Assembly (NCBI RefSeq): GCF_009725165.1
Contig: NZ_WNZW01000008.1
Span: forward strand, 167,385-231,384
DNA length: 64,000 nucleotides
Origin: Paenibacillus woosongensis
GTDB taxonomy: Bacteria > Bacillota > Bacilli > Paenibacillales > Paenibacillaceae
Direction of reading: 5' to 3'
Position 1 is the first letter of the stretch. Every line of letters starts with the position of its first letter. Of this stretch, positions 1 through 9,687 are shown one piece after another. Both the position numbers and the translations under genes were made by a program. The notes beneath the pieces are model-generated. The model ran no database searches and was not told the DNA's origin. It was given only the letters and a program-made list of their open reading frames with translations.

Positions 1-36
1 TTCGACTCTCGCCAGCTTCATTCTGAGGTTCTTCAT
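1..36 (-). CDS. Start of a probable XRE-type HTH regulator (partial)
   Basis: Only the first 12 codons are inside the window; the rest lies beyond base 1. The frame opens MKNLRMKLARVE, which resembles the start of short Cro/CI-type DNA-binding proteins often encoded beside small DUF6773-like membrane proteins. Its ATG overlaps the TGA of the upstream gene in an ATGA arrangement, so the two are probably translationally coupled. The product is inferred from these few residues and the context only. Confidence 0.45.
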   Translation of the reverse strand, partial: MKNLRMKLARVE

Positions 37-545
37 TCCAGATCATCCTTGTTCACGTGAGCACTGGCTTTATTCGCCACTGAATGAAGGCCGAAGGTTA
101 ACGCCAGGAACAGCGGAACATAAATCATCAATGAGACGATGGCCACAAGCACGAAATACCAAAGAGACTGCAATCCCCCGTCAGCATAAAGAACTGCGCT
201 GCGGAAGCCAAAGAACAAGGCCAGTCCTACACCCAAAACGCTGCCTGCAATGATATTCTTGGTGCTCATCTTGAATTTGCTCGTTCGATCGTGAACCTCG
301 ACGGCATCTGAATAAATACCCAGGGAAGCCGAACGAATCAAATAATAGAGGCTGGAAGCCAGCAAAATGGCGACTTCTGTGATTACCGGTGTATCCGTGC
401 CCAGCATGATGAATTTGCCGATCACCGAAGCCAAGCAGATCAACATGACCAGTATGTATATTTCCTTGTAAATTTTATTTTGGATATTCACGATTCTTTC
501 GTCCGCTTGCTTGCCCCGACTTGAAAGCCATTGAAACCATTTCAT
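33..545 (-). CDS. Small polytopic membrane protein, DUF6773-like
   Basis: A 170-residue protein with a short charged N-terminus and about four hydrophobic segments (near residues 30-50, 55-75, 100-120 and 130-155), so it should be in the cytoplasmic membrane. I chose the ATG at 545 (MKWFQW) because AGAGAGG lies about 9 bases upstream; the longer frame from 590 has no comparable site. The gene is followed with an ATGA overlap by a putative XRE-type regulator. Such membrane protein/regulator pairs are common in Paenibacillus and Bacillus. The molecular role is unknown. Confidence 0.75.
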   Translation of the reverse strand: MKWFQWLSSRGKQADERIVNIQNKIYKEIYILVMLICLASVIGKFIMLGTDTPVITEVAILLASSLYYLIRSASLGIYSDAVEVHDRTSKFKMSTKNIIAGSVLGVGLALFFGFRSAVLYADGGLQSLWYFVLVAIVSLMIYVPLFLALTFGLHSVANKASAHVNKDDLE

Positions 546-684
546 GTCCGTACACCCTCTCTGTGTAGATATAATAAACACTCGTTTCACACCCTAAATC
601 TACAACATAAGCGTCATAATGTCAAATATATATTGCATTTAAACAGTTATAATTGTCATTCTGATTTCTCACCCCATAGAAAAA

Positions 685-720
685 CGCCCCCGGTCGCAGC
701 CGCAGCCGCAAACGAGGACG
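685..720 (-). terminator. Intrinsic terminator after the SLC13-type transporter
   Basis: On the minus strand CGTCCTCG pairs with CGGGGGCG (two G-U pairs) across a GC-rich loop and is followed by TTTTT. It starts 8 bases after the stop codon of the transporter gene. Confidence 0.6.
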
Positions 721-727
721 TACCTGA

Positions 728-2602
728 TTAAAACGGGAAAAATATCGGCAGCATCGCCACCATCACTATACCGATAAAGATTTGCAGCGGGAGGCCAACC
801 TTAATATAATGGCTGAATTTATATCGTCCAGCTGACATGACAAGTGCGTTTGGCGGCGTCGAGAACGGAGACGCAAAGCACATGCTTGCCCCGATCGAAA
901 CCGCAAACAGAAACGGATACGGGCTTACGCCAAGCTGAATCGCTGAGGTAAGGGCGATGGGCGCAAACAGTACCGCGCAAGCCGTATTGCTGATAAACAT
1001 CGTGAGCAGGGATGTCGTGAAATATACCCCGGCCAGCAGCACAATCGGACCATAACCGCCAAGCGTACTCACCAGCCCCTCGGACAGCAGCGCAGCTGCT
1101 CCGGTCTTCTCAATGGCGATCGACATCGGGATCATTCCGCCGATTAAGACGATGCTCTCCCAGTTGATGCTTTTATACGCCTCCTCCATATTGCGGACGC
1201 AGCCGAAGACAACCATCAGTACGGCGGCGATCATGACGGCCGCCACAGCAGGCACCAGCTCGGTAATGAGCAGGATCACCATGAGCAGCATAATGCCTGC
1301 AGCGATCGGGGCCTTGATGTCCATTGTTACCTTGCGCGATTCTTCGATTGGCTGGCCGACAACAACGACGTTAGCCTGATCCGCAGCCAGCAGCGCGATA
1401 TCCTTCCACGTGCCTTGGACGAGCAGGGCATCGCCGAATCTCATCCGCTCCTCCTTCAAATTATGCAGCAGATAGTGCTCCTTCCGCTGAATGCCGAGAA
1501 TATTCACACGGTATTTCTCGCGGAATCCTGAATGCTTGACCAGCCTGCCGATCAGGCTGGAGTTCGGTGTTAACATCACTTCGGCAATGCCCACCTCACT
1601 CGTCGCATACTGTGCATCCTGCTCGGGCTGCGGACCGCTTCTTTCCGGGACGTGACGATCAAGCAAGCTCAACCCGTAGTGCAAGGCAAATTGCTCCGCT
1701 CGCTCAAACGTACCGTTGACATACAGAATATCATCCTCGTGAATGACGGTATCCGGCCCGGCAATCTCTTGGTTAATCGTCTTGAAAAATTGGTTCTTCG
1801 CCGAGATTTTACGGCGGATTTCAATGATGTTGACCTCGAACCTGGCCGAAATATCAAGCTCCTGCAGCGTTTTTGATTGAATCGGCGAATCCTTACCTAC
1901 CTGAACGCGAAATAAATTTTGCGTTAACTGATACTGCCTGGCGAGCTCCTGTAGCGAGCGGCCATTCTTCTTCCGCTTGCCCTCCGCCCTCTGGTGGTCA
2001 GGCAGAAAGCGGCGCAGAAAGAGCAGGCCGACGATGCCCGCAGCCAAGCAGACGAGGCCAACCGGTGTAAAGCTGAAAAAGGACAGCCCTTTATACCCGG
2101 CCTGCTGGAGCGTCTCCTGGATCACCAGGTTCGGCGGCGTACCAATCAGTGTCAGCATCCCGCCAAGACTGCTGGCAAAGGCGAGCGGCATGAGCAGCTT
2201 GCCTGGATGGGTACCCGCACTTATTGCCAGGCTCACGACGATTGGCATCATCACGGCAACCGTGCCGGTATTGCTGACAAAGGCGCCGATAAACGAAGTT
2301 ACAAGCATAACCATAATCAGCAGCCGGGTCTCGCTCGTCCCCGCCAGGCGAAGCAGTATCCGGCTCGCCATCTTGGCCAGCCCAGTCTGAAGTATGCCTC
2401 CGCCCACGACGAACAATCCGATCATCATGATTACGACCGAATTGGAGAAGCCGGATAGCGCCTCAGCTGGAGTAAGGATGCCCAGCAGCATCAAAATGAT
2501 CAGCGATCCGATCGCTACGAGATCAGACCGGATTTTTCCCGAAACAAACAGCACCGATGCCGTTATCAGAACGATAAGAGTGATGATCATTGGGCCATTC
2601 AC
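728..2602 (-). CDS. SLC13/DASS-type anion transporter with two RCK_C domains
   Basis: A 624-residue membrane permease of the divalent anion/sodium symporter (ArsB/NhaD) superfamily. Hydrophobic transmembrane blocks occupy about residues 1-205 and 410-624; between them lie two soluble TrkA-C/RCK_C-like domains (about 225-310 and 335-415). Paired repeat signatures are visible: SNTGTVAVMMP with IGTPPNLV in the first half, and SNTACAVLFAP with STPPNALV in the second. Members carry sulfate, carboxylates or other anions; the substrate cannot be read here. The GTG start at 2602 follows AGGAGG at a 7-base spacing. It is monocistronic and ends in a terminator hairpin. Confidence 0.85.
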   Translation of the reverse strand: MNGPMIITLIVLITASVLFVSGKIRSDLVAIGSLIILMLLGILTPAEALSGFSNSVVIMMIGLFVVGGGILQTGLAKMASRILLRLAGTSETRLLIMVMLVTSFIGAFVSNTGTVAVMMPIVVSLAISAGTHPGKLLMPLAFASSLGGMLTLIGTPPNLVIQETLQQAGYKGLSFFSFTPVGLVCLAAGIVGLLFLRRFLPDHQRAEGKRKKNGRSLQELARQYQLTQNLFRVQVGKDSPIQSKTLQELDISARFEVNIIEIRRKISAKNQFFKTINQEIAGPDTVIHEDDILYVNGTFERAEQFALHYGLSLLDRHVPERSGPQPEQDAQYATSEVGIAEVMLTPNSSLIGRLVKHSGFREKYRVNILGIQRKEHYLLHNLKEERMRFGDALLVQGTWKDIALLAADQANVVVVGQPIEESRKVTMDIKAPIAAGIMLLMVILLITELVPAVAAVMIAAVLMVVFGCVRNMEEAYKSINWESIVLIGGMIPMSIAIEKTGAAALLSEGLVSTLGGYGPIVLLAGVYFTTSLLTMFISNTACAVLFAPIALTSAIQLGVSPYPFLFAVSIGASMCFASPFSTPPNALVMSAGRYKFSHYIKVGLPLQIFIGIVMVAMLPIFFPF

Positions 2603-2760
2603 GGTTGTTCCTCCTATGTAAAACCTGGATTTATTTCGTTATGTACGAACTTCAATAGCCATATCATAACATTGGGCCAAGCTGGGGAATAGGTGTTTCG
2701 ACAAGAAACATACTTTACCGGCTTTATGCCGGGGCCTATTATCACCCGGTGCGGCGCAAA

Positions 2761-2795
2761 AATCCCCTTCAGCCGCTCAGGCAAAGAAGGGGATT
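2761..2795 (-). terminator. Intrinsic terminator of the 92-residue protein gene
   Basis: AATCCCCTTC (2761-2770) is the exact complement of GAAGGGGATT (2786-2795). On the minus strand the stem is followed by TTTTT, just downstream of the stop at 2815. Confidence 0.8.
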
Positions 2796-2814
2796 TGAAT
2801 AGTCTCAAAAGGCT

Positions 2815-3093
2815 CTAATCCACGTAGCCGGCAAGACCCTTGTCCATCAAGTAATCCATCTCCAGCTCCAGGATTGTCTCCACGGTCAGCTCGTCCAGCT
2901 TCACGTCCGGCCGGCTCAGCACGTAATCCACCAGCTCATCGCCATCGATATCGACATCGCCTTTGGCGCCCTTATGGGCATTGTTGATGAACGCTTCCTC
3001 ATGCTTCAGCACAGCCCGGATCGCCTCCGGTTTCGCTCCGGTGCGCTCGGCAATGTACTGAACGAGTTCTTGCTCATTAATTTGTTCGCTCAT
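2815..3093 (-). CDS. Conserved-looking 92-residue protein of unknown function
   Basis: An acidic, soluble protein of 92 residues with no signal peptide or membrane segment. It appears helical, with the acidic stretch DVDIDGDELVDYVLSRPDV in its centre. GAGGAG lies about 9 bases before the ATG and a strong intrinsic terminator follows, so it is a real single-gene transcription unit. I do not recognise the family. Confidence 0.7.
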   Translation of the reverse strand: MSEQINEQELVQYIAERTGAKPEAIRAVLKHEEAFINNAHKGAKGDVDIDGDELVDYVLSRPDVKLDELTVETILELEMDYLMDKGLAGYVD

Positions 3094-3174
3094 GAATGGT
3101 CAGCTCCTCTTTCACGATAAGTTATGCGCATCAGCTGAAGTTCTCATACAACTTCTAGCTTGCCCTGATGTCTG

Positions 3175-4794
3175 TCATTGTACCATAGGATTGTGCGCAA
3201 TAACCCGCCAATTATGGTCGCAGCTGGCCTGAATGATCCGGTGCTTCCGAATGTATTCCGCGACCAGCTCAGCCATGTCGGCCGCGATTTCCCGCACGAC
3301 GGGCTTTCCTTTGAACATTTCATAATCTCCCCCGCCGCCGGCCCGGTAGCTGTTCATGACCACATCCATTTCCGTCTCATCCTCAATTTCGTTGCCGGCA
3401 AGATCCGTCAGTTTCATAACCCGCTGCCCGAGCGGCTTAGCTGGGTCCAGCTCATACCGGATGCCTTCCCACATATCGTAATTGTAATGCTGGGCTTTCG
3501 GCTCCAAGTAGGCTGAACTGACCGTAGGCCTGCCATCCGGGCCGGCCACGAAATAAGCAGCCGTCTGCTCCAATGCATCCCGAATATCCTTCCCCTTCAG
3601 CCGGAGCACCGTCAACGTATTGGGGTACATGAAATTGCCCAGCACATCGCGCATGGTTACGGTTGTGCCAAAGCCGCGGGACTCCTCACTCAGCAAGGCG
3701 GCGCACGATACCGCGGCCCCAGCGGCCTCCATCTGCACTTTATTTACGAACTCAATGAAAGGATGATCCGCCGTCCTGCAGATTAACGGACTGTGGATGC
3801 GCATATCTCCCGCCACCTGCCCGATTGGCTGATCCAGCCAGCTCTGTGTTGCGGCCTCCAGACTGGAGAACATCTCCAGAATCGTCCTGTCTGCATTTAC
3901 CGAATCATCGACCAGGAGCAGCTCTGCCGTTTTACGGCGAATGATCCATCCTTCCTCCTGCTTCTCCAGACAAACTACGACCTTGCCCAAAGCCTGTCCC
4001 AAGCTGCCGGGCTGGACTACGGTAACATCACCAAGCTGCGTCGCCAGGAAACGATGCTGATGTCCGGTAATCAGCACATCTATGCCTTCTACTTCCCGGC
4101 AAAGCGCGTAGCCCTGATTTTCCCCGGTCAGCTTCTCGCTTGCTTCTCCGCTGGCCAGATCCCGCTCGAAGCCGCCGTGATAACAGACGACGAGCAGATC
4201 GGGGCGCTCCCTCTTCCGGATCAAAGATACCCATGCCTTCGCCGTCTCAATCGCGTCACGAAACTCGAGGCCTTCAAGATACAGCGGATTCTCCCAATTG
4301 GGAATATACTGCGTCGTCAGGCCAAGAATCGCCACTTTGACAGGATCATCTAGCGGGCCTCTCTGTTTGATGATATAAGGTACGCCGAAGGCAGGCTCCC
4401 CCGTCTTGGCATCGATAATGTTTGCCGACAACCAGGGGAACTCCGACATTTCCATAACGCGGCGCAGCACATCCTGCCCGTAATTGAACTCATGGTTCCC
4501 CGGGACAGCCGCGTCATAGGACAGACGGTTCAGTACAGCCGCCGCTGGATGGGTTGCCCCCGTTCCCTTCTTTACATCATACGAGGCCATCGGCGACCCT
4601 TGTATCAAATCGCCGTTATCCAGCAAGAGCAGGTCGGGAGCTTGCCGCCGTTCCTCCTGGATTAGCGAGGCTATTTTGGCCAGACCCAGGTTCTTATCCT
4701 CTGCCGTTCTATAATCTGTAGGGTAAATATGCCCGTGAATATCGCTTGTCACAAGAATTTCAATTTCGCAGGCTGCCGTTTTATTCATCGCCAT
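3175..4794 (-). CDS. Bifunctional metallophosphatase/5'-nucleotidase (cytosolic)
   Basis: A 539-residue member of the UshA/CpdB family, which hydrolyses nucleoside monophosphates or 2',3'-cyclic nucleotides. The N-terminal calcineurin-type domain (about 1-290) has the two-metal motifs SDIHGH (residues 17-22), DNGD, PGNHEF and GHQHR. The C-terminal 5'-nucleotidase domain (about 320-515) contains the substrate-binding region with NSYRAGGGGDY. There is no signal peptide, unlike the periplasmic or wall-anchored relatives, so it should act in the cytosol. I chose the ATG at 4794 because AAGGGA lies 7 bases upstream. It is divergent from phnD. Confidence 0.88.
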   Translation of the reverse strand: MAMNKTAACEIEILVTSDIHGHIYPTDYRTAEDKNLGLAKIASLIQEERRQAPDLLLLDNGDLIQGSPMASYDVKKGTGATHPAAAVLNRLSYDAAVPGNHEFNYGQDVLRRVMEMSEFPWLSANIIDAKTGEPAFGVPYIIKQRGPLDDPVKVAILGLTTQYIPNWENPLYLEGLEFRDAIETAKAWVSLIRKRERPDLLVVCYHGGFERDLASGEASEKLTGENQGYALCREVEGIDVLITGHQHRFLATQLGDVTVVQPGSLGQALGKVVVCLEKQEEGWIIRRKTAELLLVDDSVNADRTILEMFSSLEAATQSWLDQPIGQVAGDMRIHSPLICRTADHPFIEFVNKVQMEAAGAAVSCAALLSEESRGFGTTVTMRDVLGNFMYPNTLTVLRLKGKDIRDALEQTAAYFVAGPDGRPTVSSAYLEPKAQHYNYDMWEGIRYELDPAKPLGQRVMKLTDLAGNEIEDETEMDVVMNSYRAGGGGDYEMFKGKPVVREIAADMAELVAEYIRKHRIIQASCDHNWRVIAHNPMVQ

Positions 4795-4995
4795 CTTCAA
4801 GTCCCTTCTATAGCTAATTTCCAACGCGTTTCCTATTTAGTCTATCAGGCCAAATCATGATTTATATTAAATAGGCAGTCCCGAAAATCACATTTTTTTA
4901 CATAATACTATAATTCTGCTGACAAGCCGTTAATAAACCTCTCTTATAGTTAATGGTGCAATCCAAAAAATAGATTTATGTGGAGGTCATACCGT

Positions 4996-5982
4996 TTGAA
5001 GAAGATCACCCGATTTATACTGCCTTTATTTATGTCCGTCGCCTTCCTTAGCGGCTGCGGCAGCAATGCTGCTGTCAGCAATACCGGAACAGATACTGCG
5101 GCGAACGCATCCGCCGATCAGCAGAACCAAGCGGCAAACGCGCCGAAAGTCGAAGGTTATGTGCCGGAGACGCTCACCGTGCAATTCGTTCCATCCCAGA
5201 ATGCTGATACCCTTGAAGCAAAAGCAAAACCGCTGGAAAAGCTGCTGAGCGACCGCCTTGGCATTCCTGTCAAAGTCAGCGTATCGACCGATTACAATAC
5301 CATTATTGAAGCGATGGCTTCCAAGAAAGTTGATGTCGGCTTCCTTCCGCCAACCGCTTATGTTCTGGCTAAAGAGAAAGGCGCTGCCGATGTCATTCTG
5401 CAAGCCCAGCGTTATGGGGTACAGGATGATACGGGCGCTCCGACCGAAGAGCTCGTCGATTTCTATAAAGCTATGATTATCGTCAAGAAAGACTCCCCGA
5501 TCCAGTCCGTAAGCGATTTGAAAGGCAAGCGCATCGCCTATCAGAACGTCACATCCTCCGCAGGCTTCGTATGGCCTGCCGGCAAGCTGATGGAATCGGG
5601 GCTCGATCCGCTTAAAGACGTGCAAGCCATTACGGTTAAAGGACATGACCAGGGCGTGCTCGCCGTATTGAACGGAGATGTTGATGCCGCAGCGATTTTT
5701 CAGGATGCCAGAAACGTCGTAAAGAGCGACTATCCGACGGTATTTGAGGATACACGGGTGCTGGCGTTCACCGAGCCGATTCCGAACGACACGGTTTCCA
5801 TTCGCACGGACATGAACGCAGAGTGGAGCGAGAAAATCGCCAACGCCTTCATCGATATCGGCAAGGATGAAGCAGGACGCGCGATCATTCAGGAAATATA
5901 CTCGCATGAGGGTTATGTGAAATCGGAAGACAGCACCTTCGATATCGTGCGTGAATACGGGGAGAAAGTGAAGACAGAGTAA
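4996..5982 (+). CDS. phnD: Phosphonate-type ABC transporter substrate-binding lipoprotein
   Basis: A 328-residue secreted lipoprotein of the PhnD family. The signal peptide ends in a lipobox (LSGC), so it is anchored to the outer face of the membrane. The binding domain carries the PhnD-type sequences VGFLPPTAYVLA and the GKRIAYQN/SSAGFVWPAG region that holds the phosphonate or phosphite oxygens in this family. The TTG start at 4996 follows GGAGG by 9 bases, giving a normal signal peptide; the upstream ATG at 4978 lies before that site. First gene of phnD-phnC-phnE-phnE. Substrate (phosphonate, phosphite or another oxyanion) is not determined. Confidence 0.88.
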   Translation: MKKITRFILPLFMSVAFLSGCGSNAAVSNTGTDTAANASADQQNQAANAPKVEGYVPETLTVQFVPSQNADTLEAKAKPLEKLLSDRLGIPVKVSVSTDYNTIIEAMASKKVDVGFLPPTAYVLAKEKGAADVILQAQRYGVQDDTGAPTEELVDFYKAMIIVKKDSPIQSVSDLKGKRIAYQNVTSSAGFVWPAGKLMESGLDPLKDVQAITVKGHDQGVLAVLNGDVDAAAIFQDARNVVKSDYPTVFEDTRVLAFTEPIPNDTVSIRTDMNAEWSEKIANAFIDIGKDEAGRAIIQEIYSHEGYVKSEDSTFDIVREYGEKVKTE

Positions 5983-6032
5983 GCTGACTATTTGGAATGG
6001 GGAACCTCTGAACACCGTACGCAAAATGAGCA

Positions 6033-6065
6033 AGCCAGTTGGAGTGCTGCCGCACTGTGACTGGC
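6033..6065 (+). other. Intercistronic hairpin between phnD and phnC
   Basis: AGCCAGT pairs with ACTGGCT and AGTGC pairs with GCACT inside it. No T-run follows, so it is more likely an mRNA-stabilising or processing hairpin that keeps binding-protein levels above transporter levels than a full terminator. That role is inferred. Confidence 0.5.
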
Positions 6066-6142
6066 TGTGCCTGTTCTTAGAGATGCTTAGAGCTGTTAAG
6101 CGGAATTGTTCGATAAAACTATTATAAGGAATGATCATTTAC

Positions 6143-6916
6143 GTGATAGAGCTTACAAATGTATCCAAGACTTATCCCAACGGAACAAAGGGTCTAAACC
6201 AGATTAGCCTGTCTATTTCCCAAGGCGAGTTTGTCGTCATCGTCGGACTGTCGGGGGCAGGCAAATCAACGCTGCTGCGTGCAATGAACCGGCTGCATGA
6301 CATTACCGAGGGGGACATCCGCATCGGCGGCAAGTCGATTACGAACGCATCGGGGCAGCAGCTTCGCAGCATTCGCCGCGATATCGGGATGATTTTTCAA
6401 AGCTTCAATCTGGTTAAACGCTCTACTGTGCTGCGCAACGTGATGGCCGGACGGGTCGGCTACCACTCTACGCTGCGCACCGTCCTGGGGTTATTCCCGA
6501 AGGAGGACACCGATATCGCCTTTGAGGCGCTTAGCCGCGTCAACATCGCCGAAAAAGCCTACGTTCGGGCCGACCAGCTGTCCGGCGGACAGCAGCAGAG
6601 GGTTGCTATTGCCCGCGTGCTCGCCCAGGAAGCCAAAATTATCCTCGCTGATGAGCCGGTCGCCTCTCTTGATCCATTGACGACGAAGCAGGTCATGGAC
6701 GATTTAAAAAGAATCAACCAGGAGCTCGGCATTACGACGATCGTCAATCTGCATTTCATCGATTTGGCCAGAGCGTACGCCACTCGGATCATCGGGCTCA
6801 GAGCGGGAGAGGTCGTCTTTGACGGCCCTGTGTCCGAGGCAACGGACGAGGTCTTCGCTTCCATTTATGGACGGCCGATTCAACAGGATGAATTGCTGGA
6901 GGAGCGGGTCGTATGA
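6143..6916 (+). CDS. phnC: Phosphonate-type ABC transporter ATP-binding protein
   Basis: A 257-residue ABC ATPase with Walker A (GLSGAGKST), signature (LSGGQQQR) and Walker B ([12 protein letters not shown]). It powers uptake through the two PhnE-like permeases. I favour the GTG at 6143 ([14 protein letters not shown], the usual N-terminus of the family): AAGGA directly abuts the ATG at 6131 but sits 12 bases from the GTG. The last codons overlap phnE by ATGA. Confidence 0.92.
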   Translation: MIELTNVSKTYPNGTKGLNQISLSISQGEFVVIVGLSGAGKSTLLRAMNRLHDITEGDIRIGGKSITNASGQQLRSIRRDIGMIFQSFNLVKRSTVLRNVMAGRVGYHSTLRTVLGLFPKEDTDIAFEALSRVNIAEKAYVRADQLSGGQQQRVAIARVLAQEAKIILADEPVASLDPLTTKQVMDDLKRINQELGITTIVNLHFIDLARAYATRIIGLRAGEVVFDGPVSEATDEVFASIYGRPIQQDELLEERVV

Positions 6917-7713
6917 ACGCCAAGCCAAGCCTCCCTATCCATGCCCGCCCGAAGGCCCCTAGCCGGTTAAAGCATGTGCTGACGGCAGCTATTATCCTGC
7001 TTCTTCTCTGGGGAAGCGCAGTGCAAACGGAATCGACGCTCAGCGAGCTTGTAGCTGGCCTGCCCAATATGCTTGATCTGCTGCGGGAAATGTTTCCGCC
7101 GAAATGGAGCTATTTCAGCCATATTATCGATGCAATGCTTGAGACAATTCGCATGGCCCTCGTAGGAACGACGCTCGGAGCCATCGGCGCTATTCCCGTC
7201 GCCCTGCTGTGCGCCAGCAATTTGGTCAAATCCCGCTGGGTTTATTATCCGGTGCGTTTCCTCCTTAATCTCGTACGTACGATCCCGGATTTGCTGCTGG
7301 CCGCCCTGTTCGTCGCCATATTCGGGCTCGGTCCGCTGCCGGGCATATTTGCCCTGGCGGTATTCTCAATGGGACTCATCGCCAAGCTGACCTATGAAGC
7401 GCTGGAGACGATCGATAACGGCCCGCTGGAGGCGATGACCTCTGTCGGCGCGAACGCCCCGCAGCGAATCGCTTACGGCGTCATTCCGCAAATTCAGGCG
7501 CACTTCGCTTCTTACGTGCTTTATACCTTCGAAATTAATGTGCGGGCGGCGGCCATTCTCGGTCTTGTCGGCGCCGGGGGCATCGGGCACTATTACGAGG
7601 TGACTTTAGGTTTTCTGGAATATGACAAGACCAGTGCCATCATTATTTTTACATTAGCTATCGTGCTTGTGATCGACTATGTGAGCATGAAGCTGCGGGA
7701 GAAGCTGCTATGA
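6913..7713 (+). CDS. phnE: Phosphonate-type ABC transporter permease (first)
   Basis: A 266-residue inner-membrane permease. After a short basic N-terminus there are about six transmembrane segments, and the ABC permease (EAA) loop is visible as [21 protein letters not shown]. It starts on an ATGA overlap with phnC and ends on an ATGA overlap with the second permease gene. Both couplings point to equal synthesis of the heterodimeric channel. Confidence 0.9.
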   Translation: MNAKPSLPIHARPKAPSRLKHVLTAAIILLLLWGSAVQTESTLSELVAGLPNMLDLLREMFPPKWSYFSHIIDAMLETIRMALVGTTLGAIGAIPVALLCASNLVKSRWVYYPVRFLLNLVRTIPDLLLAALFVAIFGLGPLPGIFALAVFSMGLIAKLTYEALETIDNGPLEAMTSVGANAPQRIAYGVIPQIQAHFASYVLYTFEINVRAAAILGLVGAGGIGHYYEVTLGFLEYDKTSAIIIFTLAIVLVIDYVSMKLREKLL

Positions 7714-8513
7714 CAAAACCAGGAAACGAAATCAGGCGCAAGCCGAGGAAACGAGCCTATCGGTGGCTCATATACGCCGCGCTCGCCATTATTTATATAT
7801 GGGCATTCGCCGGCATCCCTTACACCGGCATCAAAGAAACAGCCGGGCAAATTACGAAGGCAATCATAGCCGGGATCTTCTCGCCGGATTGGGATTACGT
7901 ATATTTGCCCGACGGCGAAGATTTGCTGCGAGGGCTGCTGGATACGCTGGCCATTTCCATGCTTGGCACCTTTATATCGACGGTCATTTGCATTCCTTTT
8001 GCCTTCTGGGCAGCCACCAATATGAGCTCATCCCGATGGGTATCCGGCTCCGGAAAAATGATTCTGAGCTTCATCCGTACTTTTCCAGAGATTATTATGG
8101 CCATCCTGTTCATTAAGGCCGTCGGACCGGGCTCTTTCGCCGGGGTACTGGCGCTTGGACTGCATTCCGTAGGCATGCTGGGCAAGCTGTTTGCCGACGA
8201 GGTCGAAAGTTTGGACAAAGGCCCCGTCGAAGCCTTGATTGCCTCGGGAGCGAGCCGCCTGCAAATCATGTGGTTCGCCGTGATCCCTCAGGTACTGCCA
8301 GGTTTTCTGTCCTATACCTTATACCGATTTGAAATTAACGTCCGTTCCGCAACCATTCTCGGGATCATTGGGGCGGGTGGAATCGGAACGCCGCTCATTT
8401 TTGCCCTGAGCTCGCGAAACTGGGAGAGGGTCGGCATTATTCTGCTTGGCATCGTCGTCATGATTACAATCATCGACATGATCTCTGGTTCGATCCGTAA
8501 AAAGCTGGTATAA
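7710..8513 (+). CDS. phnE: Phosphonate-type ABC transporter permease (second)
   Basis: A 267-residue PhnE-type permease with about six transmembrane segments and the EAA loop EALIASGASRLQIMWFAVIPQ. It is a diverged paralogue of the preceding gene, matching the two-permease layout of Gram-positive phn loci. No C-P lyase or other phosphonate-degrading gene follows in the window, so the locus encodes uptake only. Confidence 0.9.
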   Translation: MTKPGNEIRRKPRKRAYRWLIYAALAIIYIWAFAGIPYTGIKETAGQITKAIIAGIFSPDWDYVYLPDGEDLLRGLLDTLAISMLGTFISTVICIPFAFWAATNMSSSRWVSGSGKMILSFIRTFPEIIMAILFIKAVGPGSFAGVLALGLHSVGMLGKLFADEVESLDKGPVEALIASGASRLQIMWFAVIPQVLPGFLSYTLYRFEINVRSATILGIIGAGGIGTPLIFALSSRNWERVGIILLGIVVMITIIDMISGSIRKKLV

Positions 8514-8596
8514 TTCGTCACCTTGTGCAACATTTCCATAAACACTCCCGTCTTGGTTTGTAGAGTTACTTACAATACAAGTCGAGAGGAATGACA

Positions 8597-9679
8597 ATGA
8601 TGAATACTACTTTGAGAACTTCGCTGGCCATGCTGGCATTGTCCACGGCGATCGTAGCTTCTGGCGCTGCGGCGGCAGAGCCGGCAGCGAGCCAGCCATC
8701 GGCCTCAGCAAATATCGCGCCGATCGTTTCCTCGCCGCAGGCATCAGCTATCGCAATTGAAGTCGACGGAACGCTTCTGCCTGGGGCGGCCTACCAAGCG
8801 CATGGCGGGGAAGCCACAATGCTGCCGCTCCGTGCTGTTGCGGAGCAGCTGGGTTATACCGTGAAATGGAGTCAAGCGGATCGTTCCGCCATTATAAGCA
8901 AGGACGATATGAGCGCAGCCGTTACGGCTGGAGCGAAGGAATATGGGGTTAACGGGAGCAGCGCCTCTCTTCCCGCCGCTCCTGAGTTAACGGAGGGACA
9001 ACTGCATGTGCCGTCCGCCTTTGTCGAGAATGCACTGCATGCCACCGTAGCCATCAGCGCCGGTTCTGTCTCTATTACAACTCAGGCGCAGCAGCCAGAG
9101 CAGCCGGTGCATCAGCAAACCGCCCAAACCACCGGCGTTATCACCGCCATTCAGGATGACGAGAAATACGCCTCGGTTCATATCCAGGGAGTCTGGCCTG
9201 ACGGGCTTGTTCTGAAAGTCAGCGAGGACACCGTATATCAACGTGCTGACGAAACGAAGCTGGAGTGGTCGGATCTGCGGCTTGGAATGACCGTGAAGGC
9301 GGAACATTCGCTAGCCATGACCCTCAGCCTGCCGCCTCAGACAGGAGCCTACACCCTCACCGTACTAGACGCCGAATTGCCCGGCGAGCTGCTCGGAACC
9401 GCAGGGACGGTCGAGGAAATCCGCACGGATGAGCAAGGTCATGCCAGTTATCTGGTCAAGGGCCAAGGGTTGACCAACCTGTCCCAGAATGACATCGTTC
9501 TTCGGCTCAGCGACGATACGGCTATCGTGGATAAAGAGGGCAAGCCTGTAGAGCCGGGCTCCATCGAGCAAGGAACTAAGGTCATCGGGTTTTATCAGCC
9601 CGTCATGACGAAAAGCCTGCCCGCGATCAGCCAAGCGGTTAAAATTGTAGTAGAAACCGAGCTGCCCCAGCAACCATAA
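8597..9679 (+). CDS. Secreted protein with copper amine oxidase N-terminal-like (stalk) domain
   Basis: A 360-residue exported protein: signal peptide ending around AAAAE, a low-complexity Ala/Ser/Pro spacer, then a stalk-type domain (about 50-150) with the family pattern LPLRAVAEQLGYTVKWSQADRS. A Gln/Pro linker (EQPVHQQTAQ) leads to a C-terminal region of about 200 residues that I do not recognise. Catalytic copper amine oxidase residues are absent, as usual for these bacterial wall proteins. ATG 8597 is preferred, because GAGAGGA sits 6 bases upstream and directly abuts the ATG at 8591. Confidence 0.75.
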   Translation: MMNTTLRTSLAMLALSTAIVASGAAAAEPAASQPSASANIAPIVSSPQASAIAIEVDGTLLPGAAYQAHGGEATMLPLRAVAEQLGYTVKWSQADRSAIISKDDMSAAVTAGAKEYGVNGSSASLPAAPELTEGQLHVPSAFVENALHATVAISAGSVSITTQAQQPEQPVHQQTAQTTGVITAIQDDEKYASVHIQGVWPDGLVLKVSEDTVYQRADETKLEWSDLRLGMTVKAEHSLAMTLSLPPQTGAYTLTVLDAELPGELLGTAGTVEEIRTDEQGHASYLVKGQGLTNLSQNDIVLRLSDDTAIVDKEGKPVEPGSIEQGTKVIGFYQPVMTKSLPAISQAVKIVVETELPQQP

Positions 9680-9687
9680 TGAATAAC

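Noticed and set aside
2614..2808. 64-codon minus-strand frame after the 92-residue gene
   Set aside because: It begins inside a strong terminator hairpin and has no ribosome binding site or family resemblance.
4860..4980. Pho-box-like TTAATA/TTAATG repeats before phnD
   Set aside because: Spacing and sequence are too loose to call a PhoP site; AT-rich background could explain it.
5026..6138. 370-codon minus-strand frame opposite phnD
   Set aside because: It is antisense to a clear lipoprotein gene, has no ribosome binding site and no recognisable domain; phnD and its motifs explain the region.
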